DNA from: Anoplopoma fimbria
Lineage: Eukaryota > Chordata > Actinopteri > Perciformes > Anoplopomatidae
Assembly (NCBI RefSeq): GCF_027596085.1
Contig: NC_072465.1
Location: 20,071,207 to 20,135,206 of the forward strand
Direction: 5' to 3'
Length of the DNA stretch: 64,000 nt
Part shown: positions 1 to 14,269 of the stretch, in pieces
Position numbering within the stretch: the stretch's first letter is position 1
Layout of the letters: every line of letters starts with the position of its first letter
Translations under genes and position numbers: made by a program
The notes under the pieces: generated by a model
Told to the model about the DNA's origin: nothing
Database searches by the model: none
What the model saw: only the letters and a program-made list of their open reading frames with translations

Positions 1-1184
<1,184 letters not shown>

Positions 1185-1293
1185 GTGGCCAAGATGGTTG
1201 CATGAGAGAATGAACACCAAGGCTTTTCAAATGAGAGGTGTAATTAACAACTCAGCAGAATTAACTGGCAATTGTGTGATAAGGTGTAGTGCT

Positions 1294-1345
1294 CCACACA
1301 CACGCACACACACAAACAAGCCACAACACACACATACACACAGAA
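1294..1345. repeat. Degenerate CA-rich tract
   Basis: Imperfect CA/CACG/CATA repeats about 110 bp downstream of the long CA array, probably an older interrupted microsatellite. Confidence 0.8.
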
Positions 1346-1479
1346 ACATACCCAACACTATCTTCACTCAGACAAGAAGATGCTGCCAGAGATTCCTCCG
1401 CTGGTGTAGAAGTCGACATTAGTCTATTATTCCCCCCCATCCCCCTCAGCTTCTTCTTCTTCTTGTGCTCCCTCCGACC

Positions 1480-1680
1480 CACCATCAACCCAGCTCTAAG
1501 TCTCAGTGTAACGACTACCACGGCTCTCAATCTCAAGGTTAGGCCGGCAAGGTCAAATTGACTTTAGATTAATTAACTGTCAATTAAGGGAGTAATTGTT
1601 TCATAATGTGGTGTGCCCCCGGGACAAGGTGTGTGTGAGTGGGGCCAGCTCTGTCAGAGCTGGTTTAGGTCGATAAGGTT
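1480..1680. other. Candidate conserved noncoding element
   Basis: A unique-sequence block between microsatellites. It contains TTAATTAACTGTCAATTAAG around 1569-1588, typical of homeodomain-site-rich vertebrate enhancers. It also holds a small perfect hairpin: CCAGCTCT at 1645-1652 pairs with AGAGCTGG at 1656-1663 over a 3-nt loop. No coding potential is evident. Regulatory status is inferred from composition only. Confidence 0.3.
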
Positions 1681-1724
1681 GGTGAGTGAAGCCTCTCAGA
1701 GCGGGAGGGAAGGGAAAGGATACA

Positions 1725-1775
1725 GGTGTGTGTCTGTGTGTGTGTGTGTGTGTATGTGTGTGTGAGAGAGAGAGG
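1725..1775. repeat. (TG)n/(GA)n compound microsatellite
   Basis: Interrupted TG repeats change into a short GA run. Low-complexity frames on the opposite strand derive from it. Confidence 0.9.
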
Positions 1776-2199
1776 AAAGAGGCTGGTAAAAGGTGTGTGA
1801 GAGAGAAAGGCAGCAATAGAGACCTGTAATGTGAATAACGAGTGATACATCCTCCATTATCCCATAACAGCGGCGCTGCTAGAGCCCACGCTCTCCTCCG
1901 CTGCCCATCAGGGTGCATCTGGTCGCCCCGAGGCGGCTGCACAAACATGCAAACAAGCACCAAAACAATCTTGCAAACACACACACGCCTGTGGTAGTGA
2001 CATGTACTCAAACAGTCTCACACAATGCGGTTCTATTCTTCACTCAAATCAACATTCGTCAGCGCATACAGAGGCGGATTAATCTATCCGCTACCATAGT
2101 CCACCAAAGGGAGGAGAGAAGAGCTCAGAGAGGGAGAGGAGTGATGAAATTAAAATTAAAATGAGAAATGGAAGAGGGGAAAAAAAAAACTAAAAAGAA
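1776..2199. other. Noncoding, purine-rich toward the end
   Basis: No supported gene. From about 2105 the plus strand is strongly purine-rich (GAGAG and AAAA runs). Confidence 0.5.
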
Positions 2200-2490
2200 A
2201 GTAGGGATGAATGAAAAAGAAAGGAGGAGAGGCCGTGCAGTGAACGTTGATGAAATGGTGATTGGCTCCTGCTCGCTAATGGTTGGCCTTGAGGGGCGTC
2301 AGAGAATGACATGTAGAGCTAAACTCTTCCCTCTGCATTTGTTCCTCCTCTCTTCCTAATATTACCAGTGAGGTTCACCTTTGCAGTCAATTGCAGTTGT
2401 TCAATTAAGAGAACAGAGAACGAATCAATAAGAATTCAATAATTCGTTGATCGCCTGAAATAGCCAACCTTGCACATAAGAGATATTCAG
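2200..2490. other. Candidate conserved noncoding element
   Basis: A complex, non-repetitive block with several ATTG/CAATTA motifs, including GTCAATTGCAGTTGTTCAATTAAG around 2385-2408 and GAATTCAATAATTCG near 2432. It has no long open frame and no recognised transposon. The composition is like vertebrate developmental enhancers; conservation is untested. Confidence 0.3.
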
Positions 2491-3177
2491 TTCTTATTCT
2501 CTTGAGGGTAAAGTCATACAGAGCCACTGCTCTTTAAAGGTAAATGTATTTTCACTTGCAATTTCTCATCTTTATTTCCCTGAAACTTCCTGAAACTCTG
2601 GCAGATTTCCCAAGATTAAACTGGAGCTATGTCACAGGATCTACTGTACTTACACAACTAAAATTACAAAAAGTACGCAATACAAAGAATCAGACTAATA
2701 CAGTGATTTAGTTGATCATCACAGCAGCTGCTTGTGTAATACCCACACAGACGGGTACACTATACTCAGGAGTAACAATCTTTAAAAAAAACTAAAACCA
2801 AAAATGTCTAAAACTACTCCTTTAATCTGCAAAGGTTCTTCGTCTAGACCGTTTTACACATTCATTGACTGACTGTACATGCACAGGAGAATAATCCTTG
2901 AACACTAATCCATTTCAATTACAGGCCATATCTGTGAACTGGTAATTGATTTTAAAGACGAGACTCTCCTGGTAATCAAAGCCTTCGAGAACAGTGTCTG
3001 TACATTGTTTTCTATCAGTGTTTTTAATTGTTTTCCCCTGTTGCTGTATTTTGCATTTCTCAGAACTATTGAGTTGTTGGACTGATTGCAGCTTGCACTG
3101 TCTATTGATCCAAAAAGCTCTTTGGTTTTCTGTTTGTCTGTTTGGAAATCTTATATACAACTGAGGTGCAGTCTTGA
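2491..3177. other. Noncoding, nothing recognised
   Basis: No gene, RNA or repeat identified. A minus-strand frame overlapping 2915-3205 has no family resemblance and no splice context. Confidence 0.5.
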
Positions 3178-3475
3178 TGGAGCTGCTGGAAGCTGATGGA
3201 AGCAAGCTGGTGTGTTAGTATGTATGTATGGATGGGTGGATGGATGGATGGATGGATGGATGGATGGATATATATGTGGATGATAGACAAATGGATGAAT
3301 GATGGGGAGATAAATGGATGGGCAGATGAACTGCTGGATGGGTGCACAGATGGAGGTGTTGATGGACTGATTATCTGAAAGATGGAGGAGAGGCAGAAGA
3401 ATAGTGGAATGGACGGAGTGGATTGTCATCAGATGAGCTGATGAATAAATGGGCAGACAGATAGGTGGATGGCCA
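3178..3475. repeat. (GGAT)n core with GATG-rich degenerate flanks
   Basis: A clean GGAT array occupies about 3228-3269. It sits in 300 bp of GATGGA/GGTGGATG variants reaching about 3475, consistent with an old tetranucleotide minisatellite. Long minus-strand frames of HPSIHPSI type are artefacts of the repeat. Confidence 0.9.
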
Positions 3476-4525
3476 GTGAGAGATTAATAGGTGCTTTCCT
3501 CAGTGGGCCACCTGCATCCTCAGCATTTAAACGAGGCTCGAGAGCAGATACTCATCTGTAATGGGGGTAATGGAGCTCAAAATAAACCCACAAACAACTC
3601 TATTCCTATCTCCCCCCTCAACCTGCCAGCACACCCTCACTCCCTCTCTCACTCTCAGTATGAACATTTCCCACGTACCTGGCATCCATTTTGACATTAT
3701 TTTGAGGGACTCACATACGCTCCAAAGTGGTAACAAGCTCAAACACTGGAAAGAAAAAAAAAATGTGAGCATGCTCTGTTTAAAATAACAGCCAAAACGG
3801 CATAATGCCAATTCCTTTCTAGTTCTTCATACTCTAATAATTTAATTTTCTAGAAAGTATTACCTCATCGCTATTTAAATATTATCACACTTTTCACTGT
3901 ATTTTGTGGAATAATAGGCAGAATCTTATTAGGCTCCAACTAAAATCAATTTTTATTATCAATTATTCAAAAAATATTCTTCTTCTCAATTTGTCAATTA
4001 TTCTTTCACTCTTTAAAAAAGTATTTAAATAAATGCCCATCTCAGTTTCTCAGAGCCCAATGTGACGTTATCAAATGTCTCACTTCCTCCAGCTAACAGT
4101 TCAAGTTTTTAATCAATTATCAAAATGCAATGCCTCCATCTCGCAGTTGTGTCATGATGTGTTGATCTTTTCTCAGTCGTGTAAGTTTCATGGACAACTG
4201 ATGCAGGCTGGTTGCCTGTTGTAGTTGTTGTTTTCAAGCACACATCAGTTGTGTTTTCCTGTTTGTGTGTGTGGATGTGTTTGCTGCAGATGTCTCTCTG
4301 CAGAATACTCTGCTCAAATGGTGTATAGGCGTAGAATGTGCTTATACAGTTCTCTATATTTCATATGGTTCTGCACTACCACATTGTCCTGCTAGCATAA
4401 GCGTGTAACTGTGAGACACAAACACAAAAGGCTGTTTATGCATGGTTATCAGTTTTTTGTTATATCCAATTAGGATGCTTTATGCTCTCTCAATAGTGAC
4501 AGTTACCATCTTAACACATAACTGT
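3476..4525. other. Noncoding, nothing recognised
   Basis: AT-rich sequence with no supported exon or repeat family. Scattered TTTAAT and AATCAATT motifs occur around 3930-4120. Confidence 0.5.
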
Positions 4526-4566
4526 CATCTCATCCTCCTCTCCTCTCCTCTCATCTCCTCTCTCTT
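4526..4566. repeat. CCTCT pyrimidine repeat
   Basis: A short imperfect array of CCTCT/CATCT units, purely pyrimidine apart from two adenines. Confidence 0.75.
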
Positions 4567-4779
4567 TTGCATGGTCTCATTTTGCCATCCTCTCTTAGCA
4601 GATGGGCCAGACACACATTGGTGGCTCTGTGTGTAAAGTAACTGGTAGTGAGGCAGTGTGGTCTGACTGGTGTGTGTATGTGTGTAAGCTACATGCTTTT
4701 TTTTTTTCTGTCGATTTCTTCCTTTCTGTGTGATGTGATAGTGTTTATGTCATTGTATGTGCGTGTACAGTGTGTGTTG

Positions 4780-5010
4780 ACAGGTGGCAGCGGGGATGGT
4801 AATGCCAGCAGCCACACACCCAGAATACATTTCCATGTCTCCCACCTCCCATCTCATTTAATAGTCATCCTGGTGGCTTCTGCGTTCAAACCCACTTATG
4901 CTAATGTCTTTTGGGGTATCAGGCTGCTTGTTCTTAAACCGTTTTATATTAGCCCTATTGATCATCACTTCGCTATAAATAATTGTGAAGATAACTGTTA
5001 TCTATTGGCA
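4780..5010. other. Candidate conserved noncoding element
   Basis: A complex unique block with TATGCTAATGTC near 4898 (octamer-like), TATTAGCCC and TTGATCATC around 4949-4967, and CTATAAATAATTGTG near 4973. The overlapping 142-codon frame starts in low-complexity sequence and resembles no protein family known to me. I read the block as regulatory DNA. Confidence 0.35.
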
Positions 5011-8000
5011 GGAAATGCAGGACTTACAGATAGGCAGAAAAAAGTGAAGAGTCCACAGAACGCTCTAAATCAATAGAGCGTAAGCAGTTTTCGCACTCTT
5101 GAGAAAAGTTCAGGAAAATTACCATGATGCCTTTCTGCAAAACACAGAGTCATTTAAAGTTGTGAGACGTTTGGACAGCTGAGAATCAGTAAACATTACT
5201 GTTCCATTTGCAAAATGCTTCATATATGTTTTGTAATAGCAATTAGCAATGCTATTGACCATTAGTCAAGTTTTAAGTTTTGAAGCATTTTTGCTGTGAT
5301 ACACTTTATTCAGTTCCCTTTCTGCCAATGTTTCTACACTAGATGGTTTTAAGTCTTTGTGTAAATCAATTGTATAGCTGAATGACAGAATGGTGTCAAT
5401 GATCAACAAACACACTCTAGAGAATAAATGTTTCCTCTAAACACAGATTCTAAGAGATGGACTGTCAAATCTAACCTGTAGTTTAGATTCTACAAATGAA
5501 TATTGGGATTTGGGGAGCACATTTTATCAAGAGCTAGGCTGTATCCAGTGAGTGAATAATAGACACTTCATCATTAAATTAGATTTATGTAGCTCAGTTT
5601 TTTACCACACTAGTGGTGGGATTTAGGGATGGATCATGATTGGTCGCAACATTATGGAATATACAGAAAAACCTAATCGCTTTTTTGTAAGACTTTAAAC
5701 TCAAACCTCAGAAAAAGTGTAATTCAACATTAATGAATCACTGATAATTGAGTATATATCTTGATCTACTCGTTATACCTTTTTGTCTACACTTTCTGAT
5801 CATCTTTTCTAACATTAATATAATTTTTATGACATCATTTCTTTTCATCAGGTGTGTGCTTTAAATTCTTCCTGTATGGAATAATTTCACCGTTAAAATA
5901 CATTCATCACTCTTAAAGGTGCTAACAAGGTGTTACCTATGTATTAACAGCGGGTGTTCGTTGGAGCTTTGCACTCCTCTTTTTAACTATCTCTGTATCT
6001 CACACAGCAGCTACTTTACAAGAAGTAAAATGCCTTGCCCGGTGCTACCACAAAATAAACATTAATAGATAAAAGTTAAAAAAAAGTTATGCATTGAGGA
6101 ATATTAGTTATTTTTTGTGTATAAGACATTATCCTTTTTCTATTTTATTAATATCAGCATTTTGTAACTGGTATTATTCACATCAGATAAAAAAACAAAA
6201 AACAGTGGTATGGTTGGTGCGATTTGATCCATGTTTTTGTTAGAACCAGAGCCATCAAATGTCCCGCATATATTATCAGCAGATAACAGCTTTTTATATA
6301 TACATTTGTATTGGCAAATATGTCGACCAGTAAAGACAAAGCAATAGCAGTACAGAAAGGCCAAAGATATTTTTGCAGACATTTTAACACATATAATTAC
6401 ATAGTTTGTCCACCTCAGAGCACTGACAGGTTTATTTTTTAACTGTAAAAGTCTAAAATGTTCAGCTCATTACATCCAGTATCTTGGTCACAATTATTAT
6501 TCATTTTTAACTTTTAGAACAAGTGTCCAAAAACACCAACAAGAGACAACTACACACAGGCCCCCACCCTGATCCATCCACAGACATACAATTAAAACAA
6601 GCAATCAAAAACAAAAACGGATCCCAGGGTACCAGATAATTGCCAATGTATAATGCCCAGAAATGCTGTGTCTTCAAACAATTTTATATGGTATGTGTTT
6701 ATGTTAAAAAAACAAACTCAACATACAAAAACATTCTTGCGTACTGGAAATGTATTGCTACACAGTGTTTTCACTCCTTTTGAGTTTATATATATTTATA
6801 GTACATACTTTATAAATGAATATTAAGCTCAGTTTGAGGATATAGCTAGATTCAGTTTTATGGATTACAGATGAGATGTGATTTATTAACATATAATACG
6901 GTGTCAGTGCAGTTAAGAATGAGGATTCAGTCATCAGTCCTGGGAGATGAGATAATAGATATTAAAATAGTGATGATGAAGATTATAGGTTAATATAATT
7001 AGGTTGTATTGGATTTTTTCAACCTTTAAATATCAACATTAGTACTGCCTTCAAAAACCCAGTATCTGTCAGGATATTCTATTTATTTCTTCTCTCTGCC
7101 ATCTTGTCAGGTATAGTATTTGCCTATTGTTGATTTGCTCAGCCCATTGATTCAGTCGCTACGTGTTTGTAGAAGATATGTTACACACATGCATCAGCAA
7201 CCACAAGTACATGCATGTAAGTGTTCAGTATGTGCTCACATGCTCGCACACGCCTGCAGTTCTTTTGGGCTATCGCCCATAAGGCAGTGCAGTTAGTCAG
7301 GGTCTAATGTTAGGAGAGACAGCCTGACCTTCACAGCCACAGGACTGCTAGGACACAGTGGGAGGCGAGAGGGAGAAAGAGAGTTTGGATGCCAGACGTC
7401 TAAAGACTGTTTAGCAAGTTGGAACCATCCACACCGGCAACAAATACATTTTTTTATTTAAATAAGTTATTTTGACATACACAAATAAATGCTGTCAGTT
7501 CTTAGCTGCTATATTTGGTATACTTCCTGCCCATATATGCAACGCTGTGTTACCTTTGTCACAGTCATTTTTAGTAGTATAAGTTTAGTGATTTCTTTTT
7601 TTCCCAGTGTCTGTGCCTGATAACCAAAACTCCAATCAGAGCCCCAATATATTATTGCCATGACCTCTTTCTAGACCTTTTACTTTTCAGTGAACCCTGA
7701 GATGAATTAATATACTGAGCACTGATTTAATGAATAAGTGAATGAATGCTCTCAGATTAAATCTGATATTATGATTATAGAATTGAAGGACAGAAATGTC
7801 TCATCCACAGTAATTACATTAATCCCCTATATGCAGTCATAGTACCGAATCATTTCCAAGATAAGCATATAATTCAGTACATTTCTCTGTTTGTCATTCT
7901 GTGGCGATGACCTGTCCAGCTGCATGTACCAACTTCAACCCGGTACCGCTGCTGTTTTCTTCCCATCAATTGTCAACATGACAGTCCAAGGTCTCAGGTC

Positions 8001-8449
8001 AGATTATTAGGGTGTCTGACCCCAACAAACTGCAGCCAGATTGCTTTACAACTGCCCATAACTCACTGAAAACCACATCAACAACACCTGAGTGCAAAGT
8101 GGAAAGTCACAGTCCATATTGAAAGCCCCTTTGAACATGATAAAATAATTTTCACTCAGATTAGAAGAAAAGTTAACATAATATTCTTATAAAATTAGAA
8201 TGGACATGTTTGGAAAATATACTGTATAGAAAAAAAGCTGTTAAAGGAGGTGGGAATGCGTCAGCCTGTAACACAGATTATTTGAAAGATAAATACTACA
8301 CTCACTGTCACATCTTCCATTCTTCACACACCAATCATGTCTGGGACTGCCGTGTCAGTATTTATACAGTTGTGACCATCCCCTCTGTGACCTCCTGATG
8401 TGACCTTCACTGGCTGCCTGATCATCATCGGACATATCTCCCATTTGAT
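5011..8449. other. Long AT-rich noncoding stretch
   Basis: About 3.4 kb with no supported gene. Short frames near 6140-6390 on the minus strand are isolated and AT-driven. TA-rich patches occur around 6780-6840, and a few CACA clusters lie near 7190-7250. No transposon termini recognised. Confidence 0.55.
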
Positions 8450-8499
8450 CTCTCTTTCTCTCTCTCTCTCTCTTACTCTCCTTCCCTCTCGGTCTCCCA

Positions 8500-8690
8500 T
8501 AGGTGTTCAACCGGGTTGAGATCTGGTGACTGCAAAGGCCACAGCTTATGATCCACTTACTTTTTATACTCATCAAACCATTCAGTGACTCCTCATGTGC
8601 TATATCAAAGAATCTCTTTAAGTTTAAAAGTTGAAATGTTGCACAAATATAACAAAAATATATAATGTTCAGCAAAATAAATTTGGATCA
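8500..8690. mobile_element. Relic of a dispersed teleost repeat
   Basis: The stretch beginning GTGTTCAACCGGGTTGAGAT at about 8502 and continuing through CATCAAACCATTCAGTGAC near 8571-8589 resembles a dispersed repeat familiar from many bony-fish genomes. Only a fragment is present and no terminal repeats are visible. The family assignment is from memory and not verified. Confidence 0.4.
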
Positions 8691-11600
8691 GCGTTTACAA
8701 AATGTTGTGAATATTAAAAGGGACATCTTGCTAACTTGCAGGTTCATACTTTATAAAAGAACATGTTATGTTTAAATGCTTTCATTTTCAAAAAAAAAAA
8801 ATCCCTATACTATCAGTCTGAATATACCTGTATTTAACCTTGTCTAAAACCTTTGTTTAAGCACCTGTCCCTTTAAGCCCCCCTCCTAAAAATGCCCAGT
8901 CTGCTCTGAATAGCCTCGACAGTACTCCGATGATGTGCAATATGACACAGAAATCTGAATTGATTATTGAATCACATGTTCTGTGATCTAGGCAACCCAA
9001 AAAAATCTGACCGTTTGTCTTATTTCACATTTTTCGGGGATGGATGTATAACAATATACCAGCATGGGTGAATGGCCTGGTATTAAACATTTTTATTATA
9101 CATCATGATCCTTTCAAAACGTATATGCTGTTATAGATAAACGCTCACTGAAATCATAGAAAGGTTGTAACTACATATTGGGCGTTACAGATTTATACAA
9201 CTTGAACCACTTAATGATAAGCCTCGAGTCAACGGCACAAACCTTTCAATGTTATTCAATAAAAAGCATCTGTTACCTTCTTAAAAGTTAAAACATTGAC
9301 ACACAGGTTAAGCTGTTTAGGATGAGGGGATGTGCACCCTATTTAACAGCTCAAGTGAAGGTAGAGAAGGGGCTCCAGTGCATGGGAGGCCTCAGGAGAC
9401 ACAGGTTGACAGGAAATAATGAATCAGGAGGAACCCTTGGAGGTTCAGGAGATGAGGGGAAAGACAGGAAGAAGGATGAGGGAAAGATGGAGTGAGATGA
9501 GGGGAAAAGAAGAGGGAGAGGTGAGAGGAAGGGAGAGATGAGGAAAAAATGGCTTTGGGCTGTTGATGCATAATAAATCAATCTACACACATGTTGCATT
9601 TGTGTTGCATGTGGATTTATTTTGCTTTAAAGTATATGTGTGTATGTATGCATGTGTGTGTTCCTACTCTGCAAGTGAGCTTTGTACACATCATCAGTAG
9701 CAGAGCAGCTATCACATATGCATGGTCCCTTGGGGAAAAAAAGGCAAAATACCTTTTAAGTGACAAGTGCCATATCCACATCAGCCTGGAGACATAGAGG
9801 ACTGGTAGAGAGATAAACATCTGTAACATCTATTTCAGGCATGATTTGAGTTGAGTTTTGCGCTGTAATTTTTCCCCTGGAGTTTTCTAACACCAGTGAG
9901 GAAAGAAGAGGTAGCACTCTGAGATAAACGCATGACATTGAATCAGACAAGTGGCCAAGAAAATGAATGCATACGTCAGTGCCACCTTATACATCCTAAC
10001 AGTTTACACAAAGAGGTGATCATCAGGAACCCGCTATTAAGGAAAATAAGGATGAGACATTCTCTGTCAACAAAGTCCCCCCTTTTTTTCATTCAAGTTA
10101 ATGTGATTGTATTTCTGCATGTGCGAAGTAATGGGAGATAAATTCTGTATCAGAAAAATGAATTAGTTAGAAGAGAGTGTCTTGTTGAGAAATGGCTCTG
10201 TCATGAAGAGAAGGCACAACGATGGCGATAATAAAGCAAACTGATCTCAGCAGAGAGGCTAGTCGCAACAAACACAAGCAACAGCAAACAGTATGAATAC
10301 AACCACAACAAAAGGGACACCATTACAATCATATAACATACTGTAGTTAACACATCCGTTAAATGCCTGTAAAGTAGTGGTAACAGTTAGACCCCCTTGA
10401 AATATGTTTTATTTCTAATAATTAAATGCATTTAAACACCAGTTATTTGTCATTTATTTTAAAGGAGTGTAATTATATGCACATCACATGTGAGTGTAAG
10501 GCTACGAGAAATATATTGGTCTAGTTCTAATACCAACATGCTGATGTCCTCGATCAAGACGTGTGTGGTTAACCACCCAAAGCCCTCCACCTCTAAACAA
10601 TAAAGTACAGTTTAAAAAGTACACAATGAAAAATTTAGCAAAAGAACTTCAATCCTGAAAAGAGACGATAGTACATCAGATATATTAAGTATATCTAAAT
10701 TTAATAAAGATTTTCTAAAAACTTCAATATTTTCCTAAAAAAATAACTATTCCGCCTTAATTCTACACTTATATGTATAATAATTTCTATTAATATTCAC
10801 TATGGATACTGTCAACACGAAGCTATACCAAATAAATATACATTTACAAAATGAAAACGTTAAAGAAATGTATTCATTTTGCTACATTTGACCAGAGGGA
10901 AGTGTTTTAGTGTTTGTTCATGCACCTGCAATATGGTGTGCATGTGGATTGTGCTAGGTGAGCACATCTGTATATGTTTCCTTGTATTCCCCTTTTTGTT
11001 CACACTATCCAGATGTGAACTGACGTCATGTCGTCTGTGCTAACGCATCTATGCTGATGTTTGAATAGCCAGACAAACATGCTCAAATGCACAGGAGTGT
11101 AGTGGTTTACAGAAGATGCACAGACCGAGTGCTTTACTGGCACTGTGGCCTATGTCCTGTTCTAGCTGGGACCCTATCAGTGTTTGTGGTGGGTGGTTAT
11201 CAGAAGATATAATACATCAGGCAACAGACTCCAACCGAGGAGAATGAGACTGAGGTGAAAAAATTAGAAGTCCAGTACCCAGTAATGATGAGTTTGGCCA
11301 ACCCTGTCCACACTCAATCTGATCCCACTCTTTTTTCTTCTCAGTCTCTTATTCATGGTCAGATTGGATTCCACATGGGGTCGATGTCTACTGTTAGGCT
11401 TGTATGACTTCCATGACAAACATGAAATAGCGGAAGATTCACTGTAAAGGATGCATGCACTGGTTGTAATGCTGATAACAAAAGCTAGTGTATGCATTAC
11501 ACATACTGCGAAGACAACATGAGTTCAGTACCGTGTTAGAAAACTTTATTGACTGTCTTCTTAAAACAGTGTGGGACAATAAATCCACTTAGTTCACAGT

Positions 11601-12206
11601 TTGTTTGAATGTGCTGTAAACATAAAGAAAATTTAAGAATTTCTGCTTTTCTCTGTTTTATATATCATTGTTAATTGAATATCTTGTTTTTTGGAAATAA
11701 CAAGCACATTGAGGACTACATTTTGGACTGTGGGAAATTGTGATGGGTGCTTTAAATACTTTCAAAACATGATAAGGCTAAACAATTAATTGATTAATCA
11801 ATCAAATAAATTGTAGATTAACTCATAATTAAAATACTTGAGTTTTATCTTTATCATTAACACGGTTTTCAGCCATTCAGAAACAACATGGATTTTGTAT
11901 GCAGTCTCTTAAAAAAAGCTGTATATCAGACAAATTAAATTCCTCCCCCAAAATCCTTCAGGTACGAGAGTACAACGTCCCCTCTAAGACGAGAACACCA
12001 TCAACATGGTGACATTGTGCGGTGTGGGATTGTTTAATCTAAATTCTCTTATTCCATCTGCTACAGCGCCTCTCTCCAGGGGTCCTCGACTACTCTGGTG
12101 CTGGCTGTCACTGCTCTGCTCCCTGCCTGCCTAAATGAACAGCTCTGCCTGTGTCTCAGGGTCACCTTCCCAAGCTACAAGCCTCCTCTAACTCTACCTC
12201 ATATCA

Positions 12207-12208
<2 letters not shown>
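8691..12208. other. Noncoding, with one purine-rich tract
   Basis: No supported gene in this 3.5 kb. Positions 9452-9547 are almost purely purine on the plus strand (GAGGGGAAAGA-type units). The 9351-9599 minus-strand frame is an artefact of this tract. The rest is AT-rich unique sequence. Confidence 0.55.

Positions 12209-12238
<30 letters not shown>
12209..12238. repeat. (TC)n microsatellite
   Basis: About 14 uninterrupted TC units. The leucine/serine-rich frames crossing it are artefacts. Confidence 0.95.
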
Positions 12239-12240
<2 letters not shown>

Positions 12241-13019
12241 TCTGTGTTTGCCTTTGTGTTTTTCTACCTGTGTCTTTCATTGTGGCTTCACTGTCACACA
12301 CTTTATCCCTGGTACTCTTCCTTTCACTTCGACTCGCCTCTCTGACTGGGGTCCATGTCACCATCTAAGACTCGGTCGGCTGCAGAAACAGCATGACATT
12401 TACTGGCTATGTTATTCGACTATCAAAGCATGGATTGTTAAACAGCATAGCCAGCTTTACCCATCCTTAAAAGCCTAGAAATACAAAATGAAACCAGGCT
12501 ATGGTAGCATCTTGTTTTTGTGTGTGGAAAAAACTAAGAGTCTCAGAGTAATTTGGCAAAGCTTTTTTAGCAGATGTGAAGTCAACAAAAAGCAAGTTAT
12601 TGCAATGAATGCAGTCTTGTCCATAATGCTTAGCTATAAGACTACTGTACTGGCAAAATCTCTCACCTGGTTGAACGACAGCTTTGATCAAGTTCATTCC
12701 AATACTTAAGCTACTATTTGGTTGATATAATTGACTTTAGTTCCCAAGCACAGTTTATGTTGAGTCATGTTGTATTAAAAAAAAGTAAACTTTTCTAACT
12801 TTAACGTTACATTTATCTGATGTGACTGTAACATTGTTTTAATCAAAATGTATTGAAAATTTGTAATACTTAATTTACACTCAATGCAGTAATTTAAGTT
12901 GTTGCTACTATTACTTTTATTTCTTTAACTTGCAGTTAAAAGGAACACACAAACATAATCCAAATTAGAAAAAGAAATTCACGGGAGGATCCAATTAAAC
13001 TCCTAATATTCCTGTAATT
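12239..13019. other. Noncoding, nothing recognised
   Basis: The overlapping frames on both strands at 12467-12709 lie opposite each other, lack splice context and resemble no known family. Confidence 0.5.
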
Positions 13020-13180
13020 ACACTGGGTTTAAGATTTCAATTTCTACCCGAGAGCCTTTTGGTTGATCAATATATCAATCCGGCAATTAATCACCTCATT
13101 AATTACATCATGTGCTGATGGTGATCAGGTTAAAAGTCAAACCGCAGTGAGAGGCGAGACGATATAAGCCATGGATGTTG
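13020..13180. other. Candidate conserved noncoding element
   Basis: Dense homeodomain-type motifs: TTGATCAATATATCAATC near 13063, GGCAATTAATCACC near 13082, and CTCATTAATTACATC near 13096. A GTGATCAGG follows. No coding potential. Typical composition of a vertebrate developmental enhancer, unverified. Confidence 0.35.
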
Positions 13181-14269
13181 CTGTTAAAGAAGCGGTAGCC
13201 AAAGACTTTGGTAACTCATTCCTTGAACTATTATAGAGATTCGTTTTTTTACATATAATATCTGAAGAGAGTGTAATGTATTAACAACAACTACCACTAT
13301 TAAATGCTACACAATACTCAGCCTGTATCACTCACCAAAAATAAACAACACAGTATTCTCATGATATGGTTTGATAAGACATAACCTTCAACAACATATT
13401 CCAAAATTTACTTTAAGGCGCTGAAAAACATTTCAGGATGCACCGAACTATTCGAAAATTGTCATATGAAGCATTATATAAACAACATGCACCTATATAA
13501 ATATAGTATAGTGACTGCATAATAATTCCTGGTTTAAATCAACAAATTGCATTACACTCTTTGCAAATGTAAAAAGTAGAATCCTTTTGAGATTATGGTG
13601 TCTGATTCACAAAGAATAATCTTTACATATTTTGACAGCTCCATACCCAATTAAATATGCAAAAACAGCAGCATCCATTCATTGGTGAGTGATTTATGCA
13701 CTAAATATGGCTACAATTCTAACAGGAAACCACAAGACTTCTAGCTCTTTATCTACATGTTATGCTTGCGTGGCAGGATAAAAAAACACTTTTCCTGCTG
13801 CCATATCTGTGGCAGTGTGAACACTGTTTATCAGATATGGAGAGCTGATACTGAGGGCAAATCTGACAAATTCTTCTGAGATAACATCCTCTCCCATGCT
13901 AGCACAGTGTTCACCTTCCTCTCTTTCGCTCTCTCCTAACCTCACACTAATGACTCCATAACCCCAAGGATGCATCATAGCATCACTCATTCCACCGTCC
14001 CTCCCTACTCCCCTTTTGTGAAGACCTCATTGTTTATCACGCACAGACCCAAACAGTGTTTGTTCCCCTCTGGGCTGCACTCATTGCTTGTGTAAGTGAT
14101 ATGGTTGTTGACTACTGATTGCTTTAGCTCAGCGGGTTATTAAAGTTTTGCTCCACAACTTGTGGTCATCGCAGAAAAAAGATGACCTCAGTCACCAATC
14201 CAGTAGGTTGAACATCAGTGAGCGCAGGCAGGCAGGGCGGTGAGTTGTGCGACACAGCGTGGTTCCCAT
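13181..14269. other. Noncoding, nothing recognised
   Basis: No supported exon. The minus-strand frame at 13760-13990 resembles no known family. Confidence 0.5.

Noticed and set aside
12098..12478. 126-codon plus-strand frame
   Set aside because: Built around a TC microsatellite (SLSLSL). The remainder lacks conservation-like composition or a known domain.
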